Below, piece after piece: positions 50,736 through 63,483 of a stretch of 64,000 bases of DNA (the stretch's first letter is position 1; the number at the start of each line of letters is the position of its first letter). The position numbers were made by a program, and so were the translations under genes. Origin of the DNA: Microvelia longipes. Lineage: Eukaryota > Arthropoda > Insecta > Hemiptera > Veliidae. The stretch covers positions 50,602,512-50,666,511 of the forward strand of contig JACMZG010001908.1 of assembly GCA_018340805.1 (NCBI GenBank), read 5' to 3'. The notes beneath the pieces were generated by a model. It saw only the letters and a list, made by a program, of their open reading frames with translations, searched no databases and was not told the origin of the DNA.

Positions 50736-50965
50736 GTCATCTAGAAAGTAGACCATGTTGTTGAGCCCTTTTTGCTAAATTCTTTAGATAGAAGATAGTG
50801 TTCTTCCTTATGAGTCCTAGTGCAGGCATTTTGTGTCTAATCCAGAGAAGAGCCGTGACTTTACTATAAGTTCCAATAGCTTTAATTAGAAACAACACTT
50901 GCTTCACTGCCAGACTAAACATTTTGCTCTTGAAACCATAAGGCAGAAACATATATATAAATAAA
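50735..50965 (-). mobile_element. SINE tail fragment (related to 36425-36660)
   Basis: Shares TTTAGATAGAAGATAGT, GTGCAGGCATTTT, AGAAGAGCCGTGA and GAAACCATAAGGCAGAAACA with the SINE body. The tRNA-like head is missing. Confidence 0.65.
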
Positions 50966-50985
50966 TAAATAAATAAATAAATATT

Positions 50986-50989
<4 letters not shown>

Positions 50990-51047
<58 letters not shown>

Positions 51048-51074
51048 TATATATTATTATATATATATATATAT
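50990..51074. repeat. (TA)n microsatellite, left flank of long-TIR element
   Basis: About 85 bp; the long-TIR element begins at its end. Confidence 0.95.
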
Positions 51075-51075
51075 T

Positions 51076-51908
51076 AGGTGGCCCTTAAAATGAACTTTCT
51101 TTTTTCTTTGCTCCCAACCCTAATTTTGTTCGAATATATGAAAAAAAATCCATAAAAATTTCAGCCCGATCGGAGGTGATTAACACGTGCCGCCGGGCTT
51201 TGAGTTTTTACAGGTGTCAAAATTCGTCAAAATTGTGATTTTCGTGACAAATGTTTTTCTGTGATTTTTTACATTATTTTTTAAGAAAAAACAATACTTA
51301 ATCCACTAATTAGACACCATGAACTTATCATTATGACCTGAAATCATCTAGATTATACTACTCTGACATTTAATGGTGGAATATATATTTTTCTGAAAAG
51401 TTTTCAAAAAACTTTTTTTTCTACACTGCAAAGTATAACTCATATAAATGTTTTTTTTATCAATTCATTAGCATATTATGTTTTTGTATACTGTCTTCTA
51501 TAGTTTAAGATCAATAATTGGTTATTATACAAAATTAGCAGACCTAATGTGTAACATACAAAACACTGTCATCCTATCTCGCAGTAGGTGAAAGCTAAGT
51601 AATGTGTATAATAGTCCAATTCCAAAGAATTTTCAATTTGTTTTTTGATTTGAATTTATTTTCAAACAAGCCATTATTGTTACATCTGAAACTTTGTGTG
51701 TAACCCCCCCCCCCCCTCTGCCTATTATGAAATATGAAATTTATACATTTCACAAAACATTAATAGAATAAAGAAAGGCAAGATAGGTTATAACTTTGAA
51801 ATAGAGTTATTAATACATTAGTAATTGACACAAACTTGTTTACCAAAATACTTTCAGGTAAAATAACTCTAGTGTCCACTTAAGGATTAAAGATGAGTCA
51901 AGGAAAAT
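51076..51908 (+). repeat. Left terminal inverted repeat (about 833 bp)
   Basis: Complementary along its length to 53732-54585. It includes a poly-C run at 51704 that is matched by the poly-G at 53933. Confidence 0.88.
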
Positions 51909-52689
51909 AATGGTATTTTCTTATTTATTTGGTATTTCTTATTTCACTATCATTTTGCATGGGCAAGATGGAAGTGATCTAAGCAAGGGTACTATGAATG
52001 AATCATTTTAATCCCTATGACTTACTTAAAAAAAGTTCCAGTCTTAGATCAGACAACAAACTGTTACCATTAAATGTATTAATTTCTTTTTTAAATTAAG
52101 TGTTTGGTTTAAGTTGTTTGTTAAAGTTATAAATGACAAGTGAAAGAGTTCTTCGTTCGACCATTGGAGTTGTCTTCTGAAAAATTCTTCTAAAACGCCC
52201 GAGTTTTTATGAGTAGTGGTTTTGCTTTTACAGACAGGCTGGATGATTTATTTTGATATTGCCTATAGTGACGCCGAAAATCATAAACATCCAGGAGGAC
52301 ATAGAGTTTTTTGCGGATGCAAAGAATGAAGGGCGACCTGGTGTTATGCTGCGAGTTGACATTATTTACACAGGGCAGAATGAGAACTGCAGAGCGGAAG
52401 GAGGAAGAGGTCCGTTGAAAAACTCGATGCTTGGAGGATATTGATCGATCTAGTTTGTTTGCGGAATGGCTACCAAGCACCAGAAGCAGTAGTAGCACAG
52501 ACAACAGTGAGGGAGTTTCAGATGAGCTTGTCTCTGATGCAATTTTTTCCTTCGTGTGGGTTTTAAGAGAATGTTGATTTTTTTAATGATCGCCTAGCAG
52601 CAGCGTTAGATAGGTGCAAATTTAGGACAGAGATGCTGTTCTATATTAGTTGCCACAGCAGAAGCGTTAGGCCATGATGCAAAGGACTT

Positions 52690-53440
52690 AACAGAAATTC
52701 AATAAGCCGTAAACGATCCCAGTTTAGGATTCTTAGATACAAGGAAATGTTAAAAACCTTTAATATTGATAGAAATCAGTGTGCTGTCGTGCTTTGAGAT
52801 GGGAAGCTTCTTCCTGATATTACAAAGACAATAAATAGAGAGGTTGGCAGTTCTTATTTCATATGGCGGAAAAGACAAGTGGTAGGAGCTCCGAGCATAA
52901 ACAGGCTACTGGAGCAGAATAAGCACAGCAGTCAACAAATGTCTTAAAGAATGGGGACTTCTGGATTCAGTCCAAGCGATGTGTTTAGACACCACGGCAT
53001 AGAACACCGGTAAGAACAATGGAGCTTGCATAAATATACCTGCCTTGTAGGCACCACATATTTGAAGTGGTTTTAAAGGGTGTATTCAATGAAGTGGTGG
53101 GACCGACTTTTGGGTCAGATGTTCCACTGTTTTCTAGGTTCAGAAATGCATGGGGTCAGATAGACCGAAAAAATAGTCTTCTGGTATTGAAGGAGAATGT
53201 CCCAGAAGTTTATGAAGAATATGCTTGACTTCTTCGTAAAAAGTTTAAAAGAAAAACAATTAAGAGAAGATTACAGGGAATGGAGCTGGCAGTGATTTTT
53301 CTAGGAGAGACCCCGCCTCAAAGAGTGTCATTTAGAAAGCCAGGTGCTATTAGCCATGCAAGATAGATGTCAAAGGCGATCTATTGTTTAAAAATTTATT
53401 ATTTAGAAGTGAGTTCAAGTTGTCTACCAAAGAAAATCTT
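52690..53440 (+). pseudogene. Decayed transposase-like reading frame of the long-TIR element
   Basis: Pieces in order: GKLLPDITKTINREVGSSYF, VVGAPSINRLLEQN, TAVNKCLKEWGLLDSVQAMC followed by LDTTA-stop-NTG, then after a frameshift CRHHIFEVVLKGVFNEVVGP, SDVPLFSRFRNAWGQID, LAVIFLGETPPQRVSFRKPG and MSKAIYCLKIYYLEVSSS. The spacing DTTxxNTG then CRHHxxE recalls the D..N..C/H arrangement of hAT-type RNase H-fold transposases. From memory, an uncharacterised protein family with this signature is repeated in several invertebrate genomes. Several stops and frameshifts make it dead. Confidence 0.65.
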
Positions 53441-53731
53441 CGATGAGAAAATTTAACAATTTTCTTATTCGAGTGTATTTAAGAGCGTGGTATGGTGCTA
53501 CAAGTGCGAGTAAGGCCCCAATGTCTGACTTGCATTTTATTCAGTCATTAGTCAATTACGAGGCTACATATTTAAAAATTAGCAATGCTGTACTAAAAAA
53601 AATTATTAACCATTTGTTAATGGTTCATAAATTTGGTAAGGAAAGAGGGGGGGGGGGTCAAGCAAAGGGGTTAACACGCGAAGTTTCAGATGTCTATTCC
53701 TAGACATCTGACATTGTCTATGTCCTAGATG

Positions 53732-54585
53732 TATTTTCCTTGACTCATCTTTAATCCTTAAGTGGACACTAGGGTTATTTATTTTACCTGAAAGTATTTT
53801 GGTAAACAAGTTTGTGTCAATTACTAATGTATTAATAACTCTATTCAAAGTTATAACCTTTCTTGCCTTTCTTTATTCTATTAATTTTTTGTGAAAATTG
53901 TATAAAATTTCATATTTCATAATAGGCAAGAGGGGGGGGGGGGGTTACACACAAAGTTTCAGATGTCACAATAATGGCTTTTTTGAAAATAAATTCAACC
54001 AAAAACAAATTGAAAATTCTTGAAACTGAATGGACTATTATACATATTACTTAGCTTTCACCTACTGCGAGATAGGATGACTGTGTTTTGTATGTTACAC
54101 ATTAGGTCTGCTAATTTTGGTATAAATAACCAATTATTGGTCTTAAACTATAGAAGACAGTAACAGAAACATAATATGCTAATGAATGATAACAAAAACA
54201 TATTATATGAGTTATACTTTGCAGTGTAGAGAAAAAAAAAGTTTTTTGAAAAATTTTTCAGAAAAAATATATATGTCCACCATTAAATGTCAGAATAAGT
54301 ACAATCTAAGATGATTTCAGGTCATAATGATAAGTTCATAGTGTCTAATTAGTGGATTAAGTATTGATTTTTCTTAAAAAATCACAGAAAAAATTTGTCA
54401 CGAAAACCCACAATTTTGACGAAATTTTGACACCTGTAAAACTTCAAAGGCCGGCGCACCTGTTAATCACCTCCGATCGGGCTGAAATTTTTATGAATTT
54501 TTTTTTCATATATTCGAACAAAATCAGGGGTTGGGAGCACAACATTTCTAACATTTTTTTTCACCCCTATAGCTAAGGGCCACCT
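53732..54585 (-). repeat. Right terminal inverted repeat (about 854 bp)
   Basis: Inverted copy of 51076-51908 with scattered substitutions and short indels. Confidence 0.88.
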
Positions 54586-55844
<1,259 letters not shown>

Positions 55845-56110
55845 TTGTTTTTGTCTTGCGATAACTGCCGTAAAAAGGGCAATTTTTGATCAAATTTGGT
55901 GTGCGTGTTGTACTAATTACATGCAAAACCTGTATAGTTTTATGAATCAAATTTGGACTTTGTTTTAAAAATTACGGCCCATATGGTGGACTACTTGGTT
56001 TGCCACCAAATAATGTTGTGTGAAAAAAATAAGTCCTGTATTGTTAAAAAGCTCTTGAAGAGTATAAAAATAAAACATATATGACACATGTAAACAAAAT
56101 CAAAAATAAC
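55845..56110. repeat. Third, diverged copy of the 5781-6578 repeat
   Basis: TTGCGATAACTGCCGTAAAA, CTGTATAGTTTTATG, GTTAAAAAGCTCTTGAAGAG, ATATATGACACATG in the same order as near 5855-6090. Confidence 0.6.
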
Positions 56111-56205
56111 TTACCATTTTCAAAATGGATATAAATGAGCTAATTAGGTTAATTCATGGAGAAGGAAGAGAGTGGTATTAAAGGGGGTCTCACTAATTCA
56201 GACAA

Positions 56206-56226
56206 GATATATATATATATATATAT

Positions 56227-56302
<76 letters not shown>
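56206..56302. repeat. (TA)n microsatellite
   Basis: About 95 bp. Confidence 0.95.
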
Positions 56303-56306
<4 letters not shown>

Positions 56307-57391
56307 CATTTACATATAAGCCTAAAATTTTAGAAAAACAGAAAAAATACATTAAACCTCAAAAAGTCTAACTGAAGTTTAATACTCATACTACAATATT
56401 TGTTAAATAAAGGAGCATTAGTTGCATTTTGATTGTTTGAAGTGTATAACTTTATCTTATTTCCTCTTATTCACTGGTTCTGATTTACCTTTGAAGCAAA
56501 GATTTTTACATGATATTACATTTCATCCCCCTTCTAGAGGAAGAACCTTAACTGTAAAGTTTTATATATTGTTTAATTTTATTGACTTGTTGTTTGTTTT
56601 ATTTTGTTGATTACACTTCTTTATTTAGTGTATTTTTTTTGAATGTATTTATACCATTTTTAAATATATGCCTCATATATTGTTAATGATTACTTTATTT
56701 AATTGTTTAATTTTTTATTTTATTTTATGGACTTTTTTAATTAGAAGAATAAGTGTATAAAAATTTGTAATTATTAGAAATCTGTAAAAATAATTTATAT
56801 AAATTAATGCCTAGATTACATACAATGAAATTAAAACCTTAAAAGTATAAAATTAATATTAAATAAAAAAGAATATGAATTATAAATTATTATTATTGTA
56901 TTAAAACTAAATTTATTAAGTTTTTAAAAATGGTTGAGTAATAATAATTTTAAATTAGTTACTTAAAATTTTATCTTGATTGAATGATAATTGTTTTAAT
57001 ATTTTACTGCTAAAAAATACTGTTTTATAATTGCATTTTTAGTTTTCTTTTTTATAATATTTTACAATAGTAAATTATTTTATAGTTGGCTTGTGGTTTC
57101 ATCCATCCAACTGATTTGGTTAAACCAAAAAGATAAATTGATATTACCTTCAAAGTTATTAATTTATATCATATCCAAACCAATTTGCCCGTAACGAAAA
57201 ACAAGAGTCCATGATGGATCATAAAGATTGATCAAACTATAAACATGGTGGTTTTTGGAACTTGAAACGAAACACACATTCAACATTTTTGTGGTTTCTT
57301 CGCAAATATAAGTTCAATAAAATTGATTAATAAAACCACTTCGGTAAATAAAAATACAAGCTGAGTTGATTATCACAGCTTTGTGTTCTAT
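56303..57391. other. Intergenic, AT-rich, nothing recognised
   Basis: No gene, RNA or classed repeat supported. Confidence 0.4.
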
Positions 57392-57858
57392 TTATTCTGT
57401 CAGTTTTGTGTTTAGTGAATTTTCATAAGATATTTGGTTTTTAAACTGTGAGACCAAATTACTAATTGGCCTACTGAGATTCATGGAGCTACTTATGGAG
57501 TCAAAACATTCCAATTGAAAGTGATCACTTATGTTTTCAAATTTACTATAATAAAAAATATCAATTTCATTTTGTAAGTGTGGAGTTATAGGACTCATGG
57601 CTTTTCTCAATTTAAAAATAATTTTCTGAAATTCAAAATTCTTTTTCTCAAATAGTTTTTTAGCAAATTTGCATCATGAAAATGATGATGAAAGATCCCT
57701 TTTTTATGTTGATAAAGGATCAAATAGTTTCTTAATTTTATGTTTTTCCGCCTTAATTAAAATTGGATTTTGAAATCCAGAAGGAAATTCAAAAATCAGT
57801 TTTTCTAAAAGGTCTTTAACTACATAATTATTAATTTTATGTTTTGTGAATATGCAAA
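57392..57858 (-). pseudogene. Unidentified reading frame with two in-frame stops
   Basis: One minus-strand frame reads VVKDLLEKLIFEFPSGFQNP, ILIKAEKHKIKKLFDPLST, a stop, KRDLSSSFS, a stop, KFAKKLFEKKNFEFQKIIFK, then MSPITPHLQNEIDIFYYSKF and ISSSMNLSRPISNLVSQFKN to a TAA at 57392. The composition stays protein-like across both stops, which suggests a dead coding sequence. Not recognised. Confidence 0.35.
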
Positions 57859-58029
57859 TACTTGTTATCATTTAATTAATTTAAGATATATAAATTTAAT
57901 TGTTAAATAGGTTAATATTTATTTTGGAGATATGTTAGTAAATAAAGAAATTAATGATGTGATGTACAATCAGCATTAGTAAATTATTTGATAGAAGTTG
58001 TTGATGAAAGATGTAGTTTATCCCTTTTA

Positions 58030-58160
58030 ACTGATTTTTAATTTTTAAGGTCCAAAACACGATAATAAAAGGCAAAATTACTGTGGCGACGTTTTGGCCA
58101 AGCTGGCAAAAACTTTGGTCCTTTCAGGAACAAACGAAATCCACTTTGTAGTAATTATAG
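58030..58160. repeat. Fragment with GGCGACGTTTTGGCCAAGCT motif
   Basis: AAATTACTGTGGCGACGTTT and GGCCAAGCTGGC; a partial inverted echo, GGCGAGCTTGGCCAA, occurs at 59037. Looks like the two ends of an element around a 5S-containing repeat. Confidence 0.4.
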
Positions 58161-58273
58161 GGATTCATCAAAATATTATTAAAAAATAATTACAGTAAAT
58201 AAAAAATTAGTAAAAAAACAGCTAGTTAATGAAAAACCAAAAATAATAGACCATTTTTTTATTTTTTCTTACA

Positions 58274-58935
58274 TCTTTTCTTTTCCTCATCTATACAATA
58301 GAAATATAGGAAAAGTAGTGTGTTTGCAAACTATTTGGGATGTCACCGGAATTATCCGTTTCAGGTGTTTTTAAGTCCTCCTGAGTAGTTTTTACAAAGT
58401 TGTCTGTCTGTATGTGTGTGTGTAGAGTGGAAATTAAAACAAAAATCAGTCTACCGCTGTAGTTGTCCTATTTATGAAATCATTTTTTATGACTTAACCC
58501 CCTATAATGGGTCAAAAATTTTGAAAAATCATAAAATAGCATTGCTAAGTATCAATTTTTTGTTTAGCACGCATGAAGCCATGTATATGACTAACATATG
58601 TGCTAAGTTTCATCTCATTGTATTTGTTCAATTTTTAGCATATGATTTGTTTATTTTTTTTAAAAAATGGGAAAATGATCCAATTAAATTAAAATTTGGT
58701 TTCAAGTGTATACCTTCTAGCAATAAATAAGTTCACTAAGTTTTGTTTTAATATGACGAGAATATCTATGGTTTTGTTGGATCATAAAAGTTAAGCAGCA
58801 TTTAGCGTGGTCAGTGCTGTATGAGTGACCGCTGGCATGAAACAGATGTACTTACTATCTGAGGTCAAGCAAAGAATGTCTTAAGACGTGTTGCAGTATA
58901 AATTTGGCAAATTGTATATTCTGAGCACTAGCAAA
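58274..58935 (+). repeat. 5S-containing repeat, fullest copy
   Basis: Starts TTTTCCTCATCTATACAATA, with CCGTTTCAGGTGTTTTTAAG, TGTCTGTCTGTATGTGTGTG and GTGCTAAGTTTCATCTCATT. The 5S-like part at 58779-58840 reads GGATCATAAAAGTTAAGCAG, TAGCGTGGTCAGTGCTGTAT and GAGTGACCGCTGGCATG. The 3' end after about 58935 is worn. Confidence 0.75.
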
Positions 58936-59395
58936 GCGCGTCCAAAGTTGAAAAAATGAAAAAGTATAAAAAAAGTTGAAAATGTATAAAATAAAAAACC
59001 TATTTTTTATTTTTTGTTCCTTAAAGGTATGATTATGGCGAGCTTGGCCAATTATTTTCTTGTTTGGGCGTGTAAAATAGTAGTTGTTGATAAAATGTTT
59101 GCTAATGTTAAATTTGGGCTTGTCTTTTTTCTAACTTAAGCTCATCAGTTGGTTGGTTGAGTTTTTCTATTTAACATGTCCCGTAATGTATATGGTAGAC
59201 ACTTGTTTCTTTGCTTTAGATTAACTTAAGACCGTAAAAGAAGTAAAATTGAATTACCCATAATCCATACTGAGATACAGAGCAGTTATAAGGTGTTTCA
59301 TTTAATTTGAGTAGATGAGTCTTCATGTATTAGTTAAATACTCAAATGCATAGTGATTTATTTCATATGCATTATCCTGACTAACTCTGCTTCAG
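58936..59395. other. Intergenic, nothing recognised
   Basis: Contains only the GGCGAGCTTGGCCAA echo noted above. Confidence 0.35.
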
Positions 59396-60345
59396 AAATT
59401 GGACTAAGTGATATTGCCAAAAATTGGTATGTAACCCTACTAAGTCGACTGCCAGGAGCTTAAATAACCAATTCATTTTGTACAATCTTCTTCCTGGTAT
59501 GGCAGTCAAATTATCAAACTGTGTTTTTATGGTTAAATTTGAAATTAGAGCTTTCCATGATATGAACCTTTGTTAAAACTACTCTATTTGATTAACAGTT
59601 TGGTATCAATATCACTAAATTCCAAATGTGTTCCACAGAGCTATCGTTTGACTTGAAAAACTACTTTTACCTATTATGAATACCTAAAATTTAGTACACC
59701 AGAATACACCATCAAATTAACTCTCTTAATCTCTCTATTAACTCTCTTTTTAATAGAGACATTGCCAAGGTATTAGTACCTATAGTCATTTTTCAATTTT
59801 GAATCGGAGCATGTCCATTGTATGCACATACACCTTTTCAGAAACAACATTGCTTCCAAAACAGTTCTATACCAGTATGACAATATTTCATCAATTTTTC
59901 ACAAAGCTATGAAGCACTTAAATTCTGATGTATTTCAAAAATAAATTTTGTGATTGTGCTATTTAATTGTTCAGGATAAGGGCTCTTGCCCTTATCCTGA
60001 CAAGCTCCTGCTGTTATGTTTTCTGATGTACCAAATTTTAAGTGTTCATAATGGGTAAAATAAGTTTTATATGTCAAACGATAGTGGGAAATATCTGAAA
60101 TTTATTCATATTGGTATAGAATTGCTTTTCAAGTAGTTTTTGTAAAGGTCCATATCATGGTATGTTCTAATTTGATGTTTAAAGTTACCATAGAAAATCA
60201 TACTTCAGTAATCTGATTCCCATCCTAGAAAGACAATTACCAAAAACATATTGGTCATTCAAGCTCCTAGTAGTCTACTTAATGGGGTTAGATACCTATT
60301 TTTATTTTTTGGTGATGTCTCAGTTAGAGTCAACATTAGTCTAGG
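59396..60345. mobile_element. 950-bp foldback element
   Basis: Left arm 59396-59715 and right arm about 60010-60345 are complementary: TGGTATGTAACCCTACTAAG, GCCAGGAGCTTAAATAACC, CATGATATGAACCTTTGTTA and CTATCGTTTGAC have inverted partners. Close to the centre lies a perfect 13-bp-arm hairpin, TCAGGATAAGGGC (59971-60000). No gene. Confidence 0.8.
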
Positions 60346-61323
60346 TAATGTATATTATGAAATGTACCACCCTGTGCATTTTGTACGTAACACTTGTTTG
60401 ATTTGTTTATTGGATATTGAAAATGATTGGTTTGTTTTTATCTCAATTTGGTACTCTAAAATATCTTGATGCCACCATTGTTTTAAATCAGGTTTCTTAA
60501 ATAAAAAACTTGCATGCAGTGTTACTGAAGTCTAGGAGAATTTCTAATAGCAGTGAAGCCAGGTTTATGTTGATCTTAACTAGGTGTGCCACCCTAACAG
60601 CATAAATATTCTTTTTAAGTTTGAAAAGCTTTAGATTATTGAAATTATGCATTTAAGCTCATAATTTCAGGTCAGGTCGGGCCCAATGGCCCGACCTGAA
60701 AAAATGTTTCTTATTTTGTGCTGTATCATTTTTTTTAACTGACTCTAATTGTTTAAGAAAAATATAGTCTGCCAATCTATGGTGAAAGAATGCATGCATA
60801 AATAAACATGCTCGATATTTTGGGAAAATATACAGATTTTATGTTTTCCATAAATGAGTAGGTTTCCTGTTAGTAGTGTGCAAAACTTTAAGAGAACTTT
60901 ATTAACCATATAGCTTCAACCATATTCATGACTTGCAGAATAAAATTGCACAAGCACTAAAACTTGAATTTATTTCATGAGTGGGCATTCATAATACATT
61001 TCTTATTAAAGATATTTATTGTTGTTAGTGTGGTACACATAGTTAAAACAGCCAGTAAATCAGCATTTCTGTTACAAGTGGATTGCCTTGTGCTCCATCT
61101 ATACTGATAAACTATCTATGATTTGAATTTACCTTTACTGGTATTATTGGAGCAAAGGCATGAGGCACACCTAGCTTTTAAAAATATCAGTTGAGGGCTG
61201 AAAGATTGATGCCAAAATTAATATAACTTTTCCTACCAGCAGGAAATATTCTCCTGCTAAGCATCTAATCTCGAAAGAAATGTTATTAAATTTAAACAAA
61301 CCTTAAAATAATATCTAACCAAG

Positions 61324-61326
<3 letters not shown>
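60346..61326. other. Intergenic, one GC-rich hairpin
   Basis: TCAGGTCGGGC-CCAATG-GCCCGACCTGA at 60673-60699 is a perfect hairpin. A GTGCCACCCTAACAGCATAA stretch at 60584 recalls the GCTGCC repeat. No gene. Confidence 0.45.
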
Positions 61327-61397
<71 letters not shown>

Positions 61398-61400
61398 ATG
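61327..61400. repeat. (TA)n microsatellite
   Basis: About 75 bp. Confidence 0.95.
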
Positions 61401-61624
61401 TTTATATATATGTATGTATGTATTTATATGATATTTTTTGTAGAAACTGTGTTATTGTTTGTTAAATATATATGATATATTTGATATAAATATATTTGAA
61501 GAAAAATAAATAAATATAAATCTTGAAACGTTTGTGTTAAAATTGAATGATGTTTATTTAAAAATTGTAGGGCCTGTCCAAGGAGTTAAAACAATCTGAG
61601 GAAGTTTTTAACACATGTTTTGTG

Positions 61625-61800
61625 TTATAATTTGACACATAGCTAAAATCAGTTGACAGGGTTCGAAAATAATGCGAGGGAGCTAATAAGGTTAGTCCTA
61701 GATGTTAAACCACGCCCTAAATTTCAAATCAGGCCAACCTTATTGGTTCCTCAACACTATTTTGCTGTCAACTGATTTTAGCCGTGTGTCGTATCATAAA
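61625..61800. mobile_element. MITE, about 175 bp
   Basis: Left ACACATAGCTAAAATCAGTT and right CTGTCAACTGATTTTAGCCG, GTGTGTCGTATCATAA are inverted. Same termini as 1548-2462. Confidence 0.75.
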
Positions 61801-61834
61801 TCGTGATTGATGATTTAACTAATGCTGTTAATTT

Positions 61835-62012
61835 TATAGTTTAGCACACAGGTATGCTCAGTTGACAGCATGAGAAAATAGTGTTGAGGGACTGATATTG
61901 TCCTGATATGAAATTGTGGGCTTGGTTTAACATTCAGGGCTTTCATTATTGGCTTCCTTGCATTATTTTTCCCATGCTGTCAACTGATTACAACCATGTG
62001 TTATACTATAAA
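61835..62012. mobile_element. MITE, second copy, diverged
   Basis: TATGCTCAGTTGACAGCATG at the left, CATGCTGTCAACTGATTACA at the right; interior GTTGAGGGACTGATATTGTC resembles the inverted interior of the previous copy. Confidence 0.7.
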
Positions 62013-63189
62013 GTTATGAAAAAACGAGTTTGTCAAATTTGATGGAATCGCACTAATTTTATTTTTTTAAATGTGAATGGTAAGTTAGTTTTTAATAATG
62101 AAAGATAAAAAACAACTCTAATTTACTGGTCATTCAGTCCTCTGTGTTAGAGGTTACTCACGTTTATTTGAATTCTAACAATTATACATTCAACACTTTC
62201 TCTAATTTAAATTAACACGCTACACTCTATCGTATGGTGTCCATTCAATTGAATCTAAAAGAAAATACCATAAAAAATAAAAGTTATCTAGTCAATCACA
62301 TTTAACTTCTTGAATGATGAAATATTTGGTTTTGATGTTATTTGTTCTCCGATGGTAATTTGTGGGATCTGTGCTAACATGAAAGATGCCAAGCATTTAA
62401 TTGGGCCGCTAATTTCATATTTCTGATTTAATGGGCCACTGCTTGAAGTTTCAAGCGTTGGTTAAAACTTAAGCTTAATGTGCTACTTGAAACTTTTTTA
62501 GAACTGCTTTACTTACCACCACTACCTCAATGGCAAAGATTATGTAGTATACCTTTTATTTAGTATACTTAATCATCTTTGATCAAAGGATTGATGCTGA
62601 TAATTGGTACAAATGACACTAGTGTATTCAAGATCAAAGTATCAATACTTAAATAAAATAATAAACCGAATTATAAAAAAAAGAGAATTAGATTAGGCAA
62701 AGGATACATAGATAAAGAAAAGTAAGTCCTGGGGAATTATTATTTCAGACTAGTATATAAATTGGTAGTTCCATTGTTCCAACTACAAGAATGAGCTTCT
62801 GTCTTCTTTTTTTTAGAGATTTACTCCTGGCATTTAACTGTTTTATCCGAATATTTTTTTATCTCCAGAAAGTTTTTAGGGAGTAACAAGGGACTCATCA
62901 TTTTTACCCCGGGGGCGGCACCCCCAAAATTTATAAGTTGGACCCGACCAAAAAAATGTATCAAATCATAATCCGTTTCAGGTCAAAATAAGTTGATTGG
63001 AGCAATAAAATTGTTTTTTTATTTTTTTGGGGGACAGCACCCCCAAAATTTATAAGGGTGTATGTCCAACCCCAAAAAATATAATAAAATACAACAAAAC
63101 ATGAAAATAAGAATATAACAATAATTAAATAACTTCAACGTCTGGAGATAAAATCTTGAATGCACCTTGGGTGTAAAATACTTCTTTTC
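62013..63189. other. Intergenic; hairpin remnant and a GGGGGCGGCACCCCC word pair
   Basis: 62534-62576 is a diverged copy of the 20263-20317 hairpin. GGCACCCCCAAAATTTATAA near 62917 recurs as AGCACCCCCAAAATTTATAA near 63036, a short direct repeat. No gene. Confidence 0.45.
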
Positions 63190-63300
63190 CCTTTGCAATT
63201 ACCTCTCTCGGCTTTGCCTTGGGAGTTAAATGCTTTCAACTAACTGCTCAGGAAAATTATAGCATTCTTTACTCCCTTGGTGCTTAAAATAACTATTATA
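63190..63300. mobile_element. GC-rich dyad MITE fragment
   Basis: CAATTACCTCTCTCGGCTTT, GCCTTGGGAGTTAA; a weak relative of 1160-1425. Confidence 0.3.
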
Positions 63301-63483
63301 ATAATAACCAATTTCAAGTAGACATTTGTGCCATAATAATGATAATAAAGAACAAGAGGATTACCCCTACCTTCTTTCTGACACTCTTGTGTATCTTCTG
63401 ACATTCTATACCTATTATAATTCTTGGTATTAGGGTTAATATAGTTCCATCATCGGCTTGAGAGGCTGGTAAGAGAAACAATA

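Larger units (their letters stand above)
51076..54585. mobile_element. 3.5-kb DNA element with about 830-bp terminal inverted repeats
   Basis: The left end AGGTGGCCCTTA (51076) and right end TAAGGGCCACCT (54585) are complements, and the match continues inward to about 51908 and 53732. Shared landmarks include ATTTCAGCCCGATCGGAGGT, GATTTCAGGTCATAATGATA and CAAACTTGTTTACCAAAATA. It sits inside a (TA)n tract, which hides any target duplication. The central 1.8 kb has a decayed transposase-like frame. Confidence 0.88.

Noticed and set aside
52190..52504. Overlapping frames on both strands at the left of the long-TIR interior
   Set aside because: Not continuous with the transposase-like pieces further right and without recognised motifs; left within the mobile element.
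60251..60469. 72-codon frame
   Set aside because: Begins inside the right arm of the 59396-60345 foldback and shows no protein features.
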